From the NCBI GenBank assembly GCA_965247225.1, contig CBDFGT010000006.1, positions 1 through 58,093 on the forward strand: 58,093 nucleotides of DNA, read 5' to 3'. Position numbers and translations under genes: made by a program. This DNA is from CBDFGT01 sp965247225 (lineage in GTDB: Bacteria > Pseudomonadota > Alphaproteobacteria > Rhizobiales > Rhizobiaceae). Below are positions 8,463 to 17,705 of the stretch, one piece after another. How positions within the stretch are numbered: the stretch's first letter is position 1; the number at the start of each line of letters is the position of its first letter. The notes under the pieces were generated by a model that was not told where the DNA came from, did no database searches, and saw only the letters and a list, made by a program, of their open reading frames with translations.

Positions 8463-9652
8463 GTGTTGTCCTGTTGTGCCAGCCCGGCCAGAATTTCGGC
8501 CGTATGTTCGCCCAGCCGGGGCGAGGGGGTGGTGTAGGTATTGGGCGTTTCCGAAAACACAACCGGATTTCTGACACCGGGGATCCGGTTGCCGTCCCTG
8601 TCTTCCAGTTCGATTTTCAGGCCACGTTCCCTGACCTGCGGATCGTCGAACATTTCGCCGATGGTGTTGATGGCACCCACCGGCACGGCGCAGCCCTCGC
8701 AACCGGACAGAAGGTCGGCCTTTGTCCAGAGAACCGTCTTTGCTGCAATCAGGCCATTGAGCGTGGCGCGATTGGCAAGGCGCGCGGCATTGTGCTGGAA
8801 GCGCGGATCTGCAATCAGCTCCGGTACTCCAAGAAGCGTGCACAATCTGGAAAACTGGCCGTCATTGCCGACGGCCAGGATCAGGTGGCCATCCGATGTG
8901 GGGAACACTTCATAGGGTGTAATATTGGGATTGGCATTGCCCATGCGATGCGGGCTGATGCCTGATGCGAGAAAATTGAGGTTCTGGTTTCCCTGTATGG
9001 CAACCTGCGTATCCATCAGTGCCATGTCAATATGCTGGCCGATGCCTGTTTTCAGAACATGGATCAGGGCAGCCTGAATACCGACTGCGGCATAGACTCC
9101 GGTGAAAATATCGGCAATGGCAACACCTGCCTTCATCGGCTCGCCATTTTTTTCACCGGTAATGGACATGAAGCCTGACATGCCCTGTACGATGAAATCA
9201 TAGCCGGCAAAATGGGCATAGGGGCCTGTATGGCCGAAGCCCGTGATGGAGCAATAGACGAGTTTGGGATTGACCTGTTTCAGGCTGCCATAATCCAGGC
9301 CGTATTTTGCAAGGCCCCCGAACTTGAAATTTTCGATCAGCACATCTGCAGTTTTGACCAGCTGGCGGATCGTTTCCTGACCTTCCGGCGTCTTGATATC
9401 CACCGTTATCGAACGTTTGCCGCGGTTGGTGGAATGGTAATAGGCAGCAGACAGGTTTTCGCCATCCTTGCCCATGATGAAGGGAGGCCCCCACTGGCGG
9501 GTGTCATCGCCGCCATCGGGGTGTTCGATCTTGATCACATCCGCGCCCATATCGGCCAGAATCTGGCCAGCCCATGGGCCGGCCAGGACACGGGCAAGCT
9601 CAATGACGCGGATGCCCGCCAACGGGCCGCAGGGAGATTGCATCTGGGTCAT
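8459..9652 (-). CDS. Family III CoA-transferase (CaiB/BaiF)
   Basis: A 397-residue class III CoA-transferase, which moves CoA between carboxylic acids through an aspartyl-CoA anhydride. The start MTQMQSPCGPLAGIRVIELA and ADMGADVIKIEHP are typical; the probable catalytic Asp sits in IDMALMDTQVA. It overlaps the preceding terC stop by four bases (ATGA) and the following ThDP gene by four bases, a tightly coupled operon. CoA-transferase plus ThDP enzyme recalls the formyl-CoA transferase/oxalyl-CoA decarboxylase pair, but neither protein has convincing signatures of those two enzymes. The acid substrate is unknown. Confidence 0.9.
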   Translation of the reverse strand: MTQMQSPCGPLAGIRVIELARVLAGPWAGQILADMGADVIKIEHPDGGDDTRQWGPPFIMGKDGENLSAAYYHSTNRGKRSITVDIKTPEGQETIRQLVKTADVLIENFKFGGLAKYGLDYGSLKQVNPKLVYCSITGFGHTGPYAHFAGYDFIVQGMSGFMSITGEKNGEPMKAGVAIADIFTGVYAAVGIQAALIHVLKTGIGQHIDMALMDTQVAIQGNQNLNFLASGISPHRMGNANPNITPYEVFPTSDGHLILAVGNDGQFSRLCTLLGVPELIADPRFQHNAARLANRATLNGLIAAKTVLWTKADLLSGCEGCAVPVGAINTIGEMFDDPQVRERGLKIELEDRDGNRIPGVRNPVVFSETPNTYTTPSPRLGEHTAEILAGLAQQDNT

Positions 9653-10431
9653 TCTTTTCCGTTTTCCGTCAGGATACGTTTTTGATACCGGCTCTGGGTG
9701 ATTTCCACAGCCAGAAGTGTGAATAGCACGAAATAGAAGGTCGACTTTGCCATCGGCTCGACCGGAAAGCCGAAGAAAGACAGATGCGCCAGATGGCCGC
9801 CTTCCGACACCAGCATATAACCCACCAGCAGCAGCACGAAAAGGCCCAGCACCTCATACATACGGTTGCGCTTGAGGAAATTGGCGACCGTATCGGCCAT
9901 GGCGACCATCAGGATGCCGGATACAACGATGGCGGCGGACATGACGATAATGTTCTTCGACAGGGCAACGGCGGACAGAACCGTGTCAAAGGAGAACACG
10001 ATATTCATGGCCAGAATCCAGAACAGCGCTCCGGCAACCGAGCGTCGGGGCGCAGCGGATGCGCCCTTTTCAAGATCATGGCTGCCGATCATGTGGTAGA
10101 TTTCCCTGATGGCCGTATAGATCAGGAATGTTCCGCCCATGAGCACAATCAGGGCGTGACCGCTGACGGCTGCGGTGAACCAGGCAGAGGTGAACGAGAG
10201 GAACGGTTCCTGAAACAGGTCGATAAGCTGCAAAACCACGACCAGAAGTGCGATACGCAGGCCAATGGCCAGCACTATGCCGGTTTTGCGGGTCCAGGCT
10301 TCCCGTGCAGGATCAACCTTTTTGGCCTCAATCGAGATATAGAGAAGATTGTCAAAGCCGAGAACCGTTTCCAGCGCCGTCAGGATGAGGAAGGTAACGA
10401 GACTGTCGATGGTAAAGAGATTTTCCAGCAT
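9649..10431 (-). CDS. TerC family integral membrane protein
   Basis: A 260-residue polytopic membrane protein with about seven hydrophobic segments. The TerC signature is clear: an acidic residue in the first helix (LTALETVLGFDNLLYI) and the paired later motif MNIVFSFDTVLSAV. TerC proteins are linked to tellurite resistance and, in better-studied members, to manganese export and loading of exported metalloproteins. Here terC is the first gene of an overlapping three-gene run with a CoA-transferase and a ThDP enzyme. The link could be metal supply to the ThDP enzyme, but that is speculation. Confidence 0.9.
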   Translation of the reverse strand: MLENLFTIDSLVTFLILTALETVLGFDNLLYISIEAKKVDPAREAWTRKTGIVLAIGLRIALLVVVLQLIDLFQEPFLSFTSAWFTAAVSGHALIVLMGGTFLIYTAIREIYHMIGSHDLEKGASAAPRRSVAGALFWILAMNIVFSFDTVLSAVALSKNIIVMSAAIVVSGILMVAMADTVANFLKRNRMYEVLGLFVLLLVGYMLVSEGGHLAHLSFFGFPVEPMAKSTFYFVLFTLLAVEITQSRYQKRILTENGKE

Positions 10432-10504
10432 GGGCGCCCACTTTATGCAATGAATGTATTTTCGTTTTGAACCATTGTCTTCCAGTCTGCAATATAAACC
10501 ATCC

Positions 10505-11461
10505 TTATGGCGCGGTTATTACATCGCTGTTTCGGGATACGGATTTCAGACGCTGTTCGCGCCAGATGATGAAAAGGCCGGATGCAATGATAATGCACAC
10601 TCCAAGCCATTTCCAGGCATCCAGAACATCACCGAAAATGATCCAGGTGAACAGGGTCGCCGAGACGATTTCCAGATATTGCAAAGGGGCAAGGGTTGCT
10701 GCAGGCGCATGGCGCAGGGCATAAATCCCGAGAAGGCTTGATACTGTTGCCATGACACCGGTTCCCAGCAGATAGAACCAGACGATGCCTGACGGCGTTT
10801 TGGGTGCAAATTGTTCAAATCCGGCCAGCGCGACAAGGCACATGGTGACAAGCGTAAACAAGGCACCCCACAGCCCCGCCTGCAACTGCATGGACCAGGG
10901 GTCTTCCCTGCGTGCCTGATGCTTGCTGATCAACAGGAAGACCGCAACGCAAAAAGCCGTCAATATGGGCAGGAAGGCCACCCAGCCAACGGCCTGAAAA
11001 TTGGGCCGGATGATCAAAAGGGCACCGGCGAAGCCCAGCAGGCAGGCGAGATAACGCCGCCAGCCGATGGTCTCCTTCAAAAAGATACCGCCGAGAACCG
11101 TTAATATTGCCGGTTCCACAAAGAAAATGGCGATGGCATCCGCCACGTTCATTGTCTGCAGGGCTATGGCAAAGCTGGTCATGCCGACGGCCATCAGGAA
11201 GCCGCGCAGCGCATGGAGCGAGGCGACTTGCACGGTTTGTTTTTGAAGGGAACCACGGGCCATGACAAAGGGCAGCATGAGCAGGATCTGGACGATGAAC
11301 CGGCTGAAGGCCACCTCGGTAGCAGGCACATGCTGACCGGAAAGCTTGGAGAAAATATCAATGCCCGGTGCCAGCAAAACCGACATGAGCATATAGGCCA
11401 TGCCAGCCGCCACGCTGTTGACAGGCACCGGTCCAGTGGTTTCCTGTCCTTGCAGGGTCAT
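10505..11461 (-). CDS. EamA/RhaT-type drug/metabolite exporter
   Basis: A 318-residue membrane protein with ten predicted hydrophobic helices in two EamA repeats, the second starting near AGFEQFAPKTPSGIVWF. Transporters of this superfamily export amino acids or other metabolites; the substrate cannot be read. Start at 11461 (MTLQGQETTGP) overlaps the upstream hydrolase stop by four bases (ATGA), so the two are translationally coupled. A longer in-frame start at 11524 adds a basic, non-conserved stretch and was rejected. Three EamA-type carriers occur in this window; this one is the only one coupled to a hydrolase. Confidence 0.88.
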   Translation of the reverse strand: MTLQGQETTGPVPVNSVAAGMAYMLMSVLLAPGIDIFSKLSGQHVPATEVAFSRFIVQILLMLPFVMARGSLQKQTVQVASLHALRGFLMAVGMTSFAIALQTMNVADAIAIFFVEPAILTVLGGIFLKETIGWRRYLACLLGFAGALLIIRPNFQAVGWVAFLPILTAFCVAVFLLISKHQARREDPWSMQLQAGLWGALFTLVTMCLVALAGFEQFAPKTPSGIVWFYLLGTGVMATVSSLLGIYALRHAPAATLAPLQYLEIVSATLFTWIIFGDVLDAWKWLGVCIIIASGLFIIWREQRLKSVSRNSDVITAP

Positions 11462-12429
11462 TGTACGCTCACCCCCGCGTCTGGGCCTGAGGTGCCGGTG
11501 CGGGGCGGCAGAACGCTGTTGCACCAGTCGGAAAAGGCGGTCATGGCTTCGAGCCTGTTGGTCTCCTTGAGACTTTCGTGGCGCATGCCGGCAAAAACCG
11601 ATGTCGAGACATTCGTAAATCCACAGGATTTCAGGAATTTTGCCATTTTCACGATCGCCTTGCCTCCGTCTGTTGCGGGATCCTCCCCGCCGCCGACCAG
11701 TTGAACAGGCAGGTTCCGGGGCAGGCGGGCCAGAAGGCCGGCGCGGGTTCCACGAAAGGTCAGGTCAAAAATATCAATCCACAGGGAGATGGTTGCATCA
11801 AAACCGCAGAGCGGATCGGCGATATACAGATCAACTTCAGCCGGATCATGCGACAGCCAGTCAAAATCGGTCCTGCGGCCGGGAATGGATTTGCCCCAGG
11901 CTTCAAATGTCAGCTTTGGCAGGATGCGGCCGGGAACGTCGGACCCCAGGACCATTTTTTCGATGGCCAGAACAGCCTGCGCAAGCCTGCCGCCGGGACC
12001 GGGAAAGAAATTGGAGTTCCAGATGGTTACGGCTGCAAAATCCTGCGGACAGGAAAGGACCGTGTTGAAGCTGATCAGCCCGCCCATGGAGTGGCCGAAC
12101 AGAATGACCGGCAATCCGGGGTGCTGCGCGACAATATGGTCGCGCATGGCCTTGATATCGGCCATGACCTTTTCGGGACCATGGCTGCGGGCAAACTGGC
12201 CCTGCGGGCAATCCGGTGTCACGGTTTCGCCATGGCCACGATGATCCGGCGCATAGGTGTGCATCTGCTGCCCGGCCAGAAATTCCGCAAAACCCTGATA
12301 GCGCCGGGAATGCTCGGCAAGGCCATGGGATATGAGCACAACAGCGCGCGCACCGGAGGATGCCAGTTGCCTGTGCCAGGCAAGGGTTGCCCCTGTCGGG
12401 CTTTCCAGCCAGTGGCGTTCTGAAAACAT
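11458..12429 (-). CDS. Alpha/beta hydrolase, lysophospholipase L2-like
   Basis: A 323-residue serine hydrolase of the PldB/monoglyceride-lipase type. The oxyanion-hole segment VLISHGLAEHSRRY and the nucleophile elbow VILFGHSMGGLIS are present, with a probable catalytic acid in VQLVGGGEDPATDGG and histidine in FAGMRHESLKETN. It would cleave a fatty acyl ester from lysophospholipids or monoacylglycerols. ATG at 12429 was selected because GGAG lies eight bases upstream; in-frame codons further upstream extend into the divergent promoter region. It is followed by the coupled EamA gene and is divergent from ettA. Confidence 0.88.
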   Translation of the reverse strand: MFSERHWLESPTGATLAWHRQLASSGARAVVLISHGLAEHSRRYQGFAEFLAGQQMHTYAPDHRGHGETVTPDCPQGQFARSHGPEKVMADIKAMRDHIVAQHPGLPVILFGHSMGGLISFNTVLSCPQDFAAVTIWNSNFFPGPGGRLAQAVLAIEKMVLGSDVPGRILPKLTFEAWGKSIPGRRTDFDWLSHDPAEVDLYIADPLCGFDATISLWIDIFDLTFRGTRAGLLARLPRNLPVQLVGGGEDPATDGGKAIVKMAKFLKSCGFTNVSTSVFAGMRHESLKETNRLEAMTAFSDWCNSVLPPRTGTSGPDAGVSVQ

Positions 12430-12529
12430 GCGGATGCTCCGTCTTTTCCCGGATGGAATGACTATCAAACATGGTATGGGCAATCCAGCCTCCATTTTGA
12501 AAATCCTCCTCGCTGACTCCAAAAATATC

Positions 12530-12559
12530 TTGTCGAGATCGATAAATGTTTGCTATACG
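12530..12559 (+). promoter_or_regulatory. Possible promoter upstream of ettA
   Basis: TTGTCG, 18 bp, TATACG, lying between the divergent hydrolase and ettA genes. Weak consensus match; offered only as the best candidate in the gap. Confidence 0.3.
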
Positions 12560-12599
12560 TTCTATTAATGTTCTCTTTTGTGGTTGTCAAATGACATTT

Positions 12600-12770
12600 A
12601 TGCGTCGGATAAGATTGTGGTTCGGTTCCGTCATGCTGGCAGGGGCGTTGCTGTTTGTGTCGGCATGTATCGTGTTTGCATCTGCGCCGAATATGCAGTC
12701 TGTGATTGCCCCGGGGACTGATTTGGCCTACATAGCGGACAAATTCCCAACATCAGGCGAAAGACACAGA
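12600..12770 (+). other. In-frame open leader before ettA, signal-peptide-like
   Basis: Fifty-seven codons run in frame and without a stop from ATG 12600 (or 12591) straight into ettA. The translation starts MRRIRLWFGSVMLAGALLFV and continues SACIVFASAP, which looks like an exported-protein signal with a lipobox-like VSAC. EttA is a soluble ribosome-binding protein, so a signal sequence in front of it makes no obvious sense. It may be the 5' remnant of a lost small gene, a leader peptide, or chance. Confidence 0.4.
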
Positions 12771-14420
<1,650 letters not shown>

Positions 14421-14504
14421 GCCCTTGTCTGTATTTCCGCTTTACAGGCCCGGAGGTACGGACCAGATGTTTGCAAGGCCATGTGTTTGTGAAGGGCATG
14501 GACA

Positions 14505-15185
14505 ATGGCACGCATTTTGATTTCCGGTGTTGCGCGCGGTATAGGCCATGCACTGGCAGGGCAGGCCCTGGCTGCCGGGCATGCGGTGACAGGGTCTGTG
14601 CGCAGCCGGGAGGATGCTTTGCGGCTTCAGGCCGAATTCGGGCAGGGGTTTACGCCTCTGGTGTTTGATGTCCGGGATTTTGCGCGGGTTGCAGAGATTG
14701 CCGAGACCTGTCGCGAACCGGTTGACATTCTCATTCACAATGCCGGGATTATCGGGCCGGAGCGCCAGTCGACGCTCAATATGGATTTTGCCGGGCTGGC
14801 CGAAACGCTGCTGGTCAACAGCATTGCGCCGCTGGCCGTAATCCAGGCGTTTCTGCCGCATGTCCGGCGTGGCCATTCCGGTCGCATTCTGGTTGTTTCC
14901 AGCCGTATGGGCTCGATGTCCTATGCCATGTCGGACAAGATTGCCTACCGGATGTCAAAGGCGGCCGTCAACAAGCTGGTGCAGGGTCTGGCAACTGATC
15001 TGCGCCATGAGGGCATTGCCGTTGCTTGCGTTCATCCGGGATGGGTGCAGACCGATATGGGCGGAGCTGAAGCGGATATTACCGCAGAAACCAGCGCCGC
15101 CGGCCTGCTGGAGCGGGCCATGACGCTTGATATCACCACGACAGGGCGCTTCCTGAATTATGATGGTACGGTTTTGGCGTGGTAG
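14505..15185 (+). CDS. Short-chain dehydrogenase/reductase
   Basis: A 226-residue classical SDR. The cofactor loop is ISGVARGIGHALA, followed by FDVRD and IHNAGIIGP; the catalytic Ser lies in VVSSRMGSM and Tyr-x3-Lys in AYRMSKAAVN. The C-terminus GRFLNYDGTVLAW is typical of a small carbonyl-reductase-like subgroup (CsgA-like). It would use NAD(P)H on an unknown carbonyl. An AAGGG ribosome site precedes ATG 14505. It follows ettA by 84 bp on the same strand. Confidence 0.88.
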   Translation: MARILISGVARGIGHALAGQALAAGHAVTGSVRSREDALRLQAEFGQGFTPLVFDVRDFARVAEIAETCREPVDILIHNAGIIGPERQSTLNMDFAGLAETLLVNSIAPLAVIQAFLPHVRRGHSGRILVVSSRMGSMSYAMSDKIAYRMSKAAVNKLVQGLATDLRHEGIAVACVHPGWVQTDMGGAEADITAETSAAGLLERAMTLDITTTGRFLNYDGTVLAW

Positions 15186-15269
15186 GCCGGTTCCCGCATT
15201 GCGGGTTCATGCGTATAAAACAAAGACGACATCGAAATTCCTGCTTGCGTCAGGGACGTCAATCACATA

Positions 15270-15287
15270 AAGATATGTTTATATCTT
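15270..15287. promoter_or_regulatory. Palindromic operator before the ArsR-methyltransferase gene
   Basis: AAGATAT-GTTT-ATATCTT, exact 7-bp arms with partial extension of the symmetry on both sides (AT...AT), 15 bp before the regulator's ATG. An ArsR-family dimer site controlling the regulator and metF is the natural reading. Confidence 0.65.
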
Positions 15288-15302
15288 GATTGGGCTGGTG
15301 GA

Positions 15303-16274
15303 ATGGCGTCGGACACATTGGGGCTGGATAGTCTTGTTGAAGTGCTGAAAGCGGCGGGTGAAGTGACCCGGTTCCGGCTTCTGGCGCTTTTGGCCGGAGG
15401 TGATCTGACCGTCACCGACCTGACAGAGATTCTCGGCCAGTCGCAACCCCGCATTTCCCGCCATATGAAATTGTTGACCGAAGCCGGACTGGTGGACCGC
15501 TATCAGGAAGGGGCCTGGGCCTATTTCCGCCTGAAATATGGCGGAGCGGAAGTGGCACTGGCCCGTGCGTTCTTGACGGCGGCCAGCGGGCAGGATGCCG
15601 TCCTGTCGCGGGACCGCGAGCGTCTGGCGGCGGTCAAAAAAATGCGGGCCGAAAGGGCACAGGCCTTTTTCAGCGAAAACGCCGCCGAGTGGAATGAAAT
15701 GCAGCGCCTGCAGATCAGCGAGGCGGCGGTGGAAACCGCGCTCAGGCAGATTGTCGGGGATCGTCCGATCCAGTCGCTTCTCGATCTTGGAACCGGCACC
15801 GGCCTGATTTTGAAACTGTTTGACGGGCTTTACCAGCACGCCGTGGGAATAGATGCCAGCCGCGACATGCTGGCTGTTGCCCGCTCCAATCTCGACAAGG
15901 CAGGCATTGCGCGGGCCACCGTGCGGCTGGGGGATATTTTCAACCTGCCGCTGGACGGGCAAAGCTTTGATCTGGTGACAATTCATCAGGTTTTGCACTT
16001 TCTCGATGAACCGCAGGCGGCCCTTGCCGAGGCCAGACGTATGCTGCGTGCCGGAGGCAGGCTGGTTATCGTGGATTTTGCGCCGCACGGGCTGGAATAT
16101 CTGCGGGAAACCCATGCCCATGTGCGGCTCGGCTTTTCGCACCGTGCGATGGAGGAATGGCTGGCAAAGCTGGGGCTTGCTGTCGAGACGGTCATTGATC
16201 TGCCACCTGTCAAAACCGTGGGCGAGCATTTGACCGTGTCATTGTGGCTGGCCCGTGATCAACGCGCTTCCTGA
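15303..16274 (+). CDS. ArsR-family regulator with methyltransferase domain, SahR-like
   Basis: A 323-residue fusion. Residues about 10-95 form an ArsR winged helix (EVTRFRLLALLAGGDLTVTDLTEILGQ, then QPRISRHMKLLTEAGLV). The rest is a class I SAM methyltransferase fold with SLLDLGTGTGLIL at about residues 159-171 and VDFAPHGLEYLRE. This architecture matches SahR-type regulators that sense S-adenosylhomocysteine and control methionine/SAM recycling in proteobacteria. metF lies 40 bp downstream on the same strand, which supports the role. The palindrome at 15270-15287 would be the binding site. Whether the methyltransferase part is catalytic or only a ligand sensor cannot be seen. Confidence 0.88.
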   Translation: MASDTLGLDSLVEVLKAAGEVTRFRLLALLAGGDLTVTDLTEILGQSQPRISRHMKLLTEAGLVDRYQEGAWAYFRLKYGGAEVALARAFLTAASGQDAVLSRDRERLAAVKKMRAERAQAFFSENAAEWNEMQRLQISEAAVETALRQIVGDRPIQSLLDLGTGTGLILKLFDGLYQHAVGIDASRDMLAVARSNLDKAGIARATVRLGDIFNLPLDGQSFDLVTIHQVLHFLDEPQAALAEARRMLRAGGRLVIVDFAPHGLEYLRETHAHVRLGFSHRAMEEWLAKLGLAVETVIDLPPVKTVGEHLTVSLWLARDQRAS

Positions 16275-16314
16275 ATGATTTGCAGAAGCGCAACTTTTTA
16301 TCTGGAGATGACCG

Positions 16315-17244
16315 ATGCAGGACCATCCGACACGGCCAAGCAATGCCAAGGTATCGTTTGAGTTTTTCCCGCCGAAGACGGCGGACATGGAGCGCCAGCT
16401 CTGGCAGACCATTGCTGATCTTGCCGACTGGAACCCGGAATTCGTATCTGTGACCTATGGGGCAGGGGGGACAACACGGGCTCCGACGCTGGAAACCGTT
16501 CGCCGGATTGCTACCGAGACCCGGCTTGTACCTGCGTCACACCTCACCTGCGTCGGCTCGACGCGGGAGGAAGTTCACGCCATCGTCGATGAATTCGCAA
16601 GGGCCGGTATCCGCCATTTCGTTGCGCTGCGCGGTGATCCCGCCAGCGGCATCGGCACGGCCTATCAGCCGCATCCGGGCGGTTACGAGAATGCGGCAGC
16701 GCTTGCCGCCGGATTGCGTGACCATGGCGCATTTGAGATTTCCGTGTCGGCCTACCCTGAAAAACATCCCGAAAGTGCGGATGTCCATGCAGATATCGAT
16801 ATGCTGAAACGCAAGGTGGACAATGGCGCGACACGGGCGCTGACACAGTTCTTTTTCGACAATGACGTGTTTGAGCGCTATCTGGAGCGGGTGCGGGCTG
16901 CGGGAATTTCCATTCCGGTCGTGCCGGGCATATTGCCGGTCCAGAATCTGGCACAGGTTCAGAAATTTGCAGGCATGTGCGGTGCCAGCGTGCCGGATTC
17001 TGTTGTTGCGCGGCTGGCGCCTCTTTCCGGGGATATCCAAGGTCATATGGCGGCGGCGGCGGATCTGGCTGCCGGGCAGATTGTCGATCTGGAACGGCGC
17101 GGTATCGGTGCGTTCCATCTCTATACAATGAACCGGTCCGCGCTTGTTTCGGATGTACTCAGCCGGGCAGGTTTGCGCCGCGATGGTGGCGGAGAAGCCG
17201 TTTCAGGTGCCAGTGCTCAGGGGTTGCGCCTTGCGGCAGAGTGA
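16315..17244 (+). CDS. metF: Methylenetetrahydrofolate reductase
   Basis: A 309-residue FAD enzyme that reduces 5,10-methylene-THF to 5-methyl-THF for methionine synthesis. The conserved N-terminus KVSFEFFPPKT holds the active-site glutamate; VSVTYGAGGTTR, HLTCVG, FVALRGDP, and ISVSAYPEKHPES follow in the usual order. A TGGAG ribosome site precedes ATG 16315. It lies directly downstream of the SahR-like regulator and probably shares its transcript. A hairpin beyond the stop closes the unit. The last 25 residues are low-complexity and vary among relatives. Confidence 0.95.
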   Translation: MQDHPTRPSNAKVSFEFFPPKTADMERQLWQTIADLADWNPEFVSVTYGAGGTTRAPTLETVRRIATETRLVPASHLTCVGSTREEVHAIVDEFARAGIRHFVALRGDPASGIGTAYQPHPGGYENAAALAAGLRDHGAFEISVSAYPEKHPESADVHADIDMLKRKVDNGATRALTQFFFDNDVFERYLERVRAAGISIPVVPGILPVQNLAQVQKFAGMCGASVPDSVVARLAPLSGDIQGHMAAAADLAAGQIVDLERRGIGAFHLYTMNRSALVSDVLSRAGLRRDGGGEAVSGASAQGLRLAAE

Positions 17245-17263
17245 ACAATCCGATTAAAAACAA

Positions 17264-17298
17264 AAGGCACGGCCCCATGAAAAAAAGGGTCGTGCCTT
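17264..17298. terminator. Hairpin between metF and the small membrane gene, bidirectional terminator
   Basis: AAGGCACGGCCCC, an A-rich loop, then AGGGTCGTGCCTT. Read on the minus strand the stem is followed by TTGTTTTTAAT, a good intrinsic terminator for the minus-strand 25-residue gene; on the plus strand the tail is weaker (GATTTGTCC). Confidence 0.75.
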
Positions 17299-17374
17299 GA
17301 TTTGTCCAATTCAGTTTACGTTTTTGCGCCAGTGTCCTGGATGAAATGCCCTGCATGACGGCTGTGCTACGCCC

Positions 17375-17452
17375 TCAGATAAACAGCATCGTTGCCACAA
17401 AAACAAACGCGGCACTTATCATCAGGACATTGAGAGAGTTTGTGAGTCCCAT
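17375..17452 (-). CDS. 25-residue single-helix membrane protein
   Basis: A very short gene that encodes MGLTNSLNVLM followed by a continuous hydrophobic helix (ISAAFVFVATMLFI) ending at the C-terminus. Support for coding: AAGGAG lies exactly seven bases before the ATG, the peptide is a plausible one-pass membrane segment with a polar N-terminus, and an intrinsic terminator with a T-run lies about 75 bp beyond its stop. It sits alone in a 460-bp gap between metF and an EamA gene. I do not recognise a named family. Function unknown; small membrane proteins of this kind often tune a transporter or kinase. Confidence 0.7.
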   Translation of the reverse strand: MGLTNSLNVLMISAAFVFVATMLFI

Positions 17453-17540
17453 TGTTTAGCTCCTTGCGTTAACGGCACCATTGTATGTCTGTTTTGTGAA
17501 GAATGAAAAGCGTTTTTTTTGCTGCACTGCCACAAACAGA

Positions 17541-17595
17541 TATGAATTTTTCGTTTATGAACATGCCAAGGGTATGAATTTTCTCATGAATTTTT
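17541..17595. repeat. Repeated (T/C)ATGAATTTT words in an AT-rich gap
   Basis: TATGAATTTT occurs at 17541 and 17573, and CATGAATTTTT at 17585. They lie upstream of the minus-strand small membrane gene (start 17452). The remainder of 17453-17705 is AT-rich with no other recognised gene. Confidence 0.5.
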
Positions 17596-17705
17596 GCGCC
17601 ACATTTTTTGTTGACATGGCAAATGTGATGATATTGTGGCGAGAATGTGTTTTCGACGCTTTCACGACAAGTCCATGAAAAGATAACTGAAATGAAATTG
17701 CGAAA

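Noticed and set aside
8463..8843. N-terminal extension of the ThDP enzyme
   Set aside because: The extra frame overlaps the CoA-transferase gene on the same strand in another frame and has no ThDP-family match.
6798..9652. Oxalate degradation pair (formyl-CoA transferase and oxalyl-CoA decarboxylase)
   Set aside because: The genomic pairing is suggestive, but the ThDP enzyme resembles acetolactate-synthase-like proteins and the CoA-transferase lacks recognisable Frc signatures.
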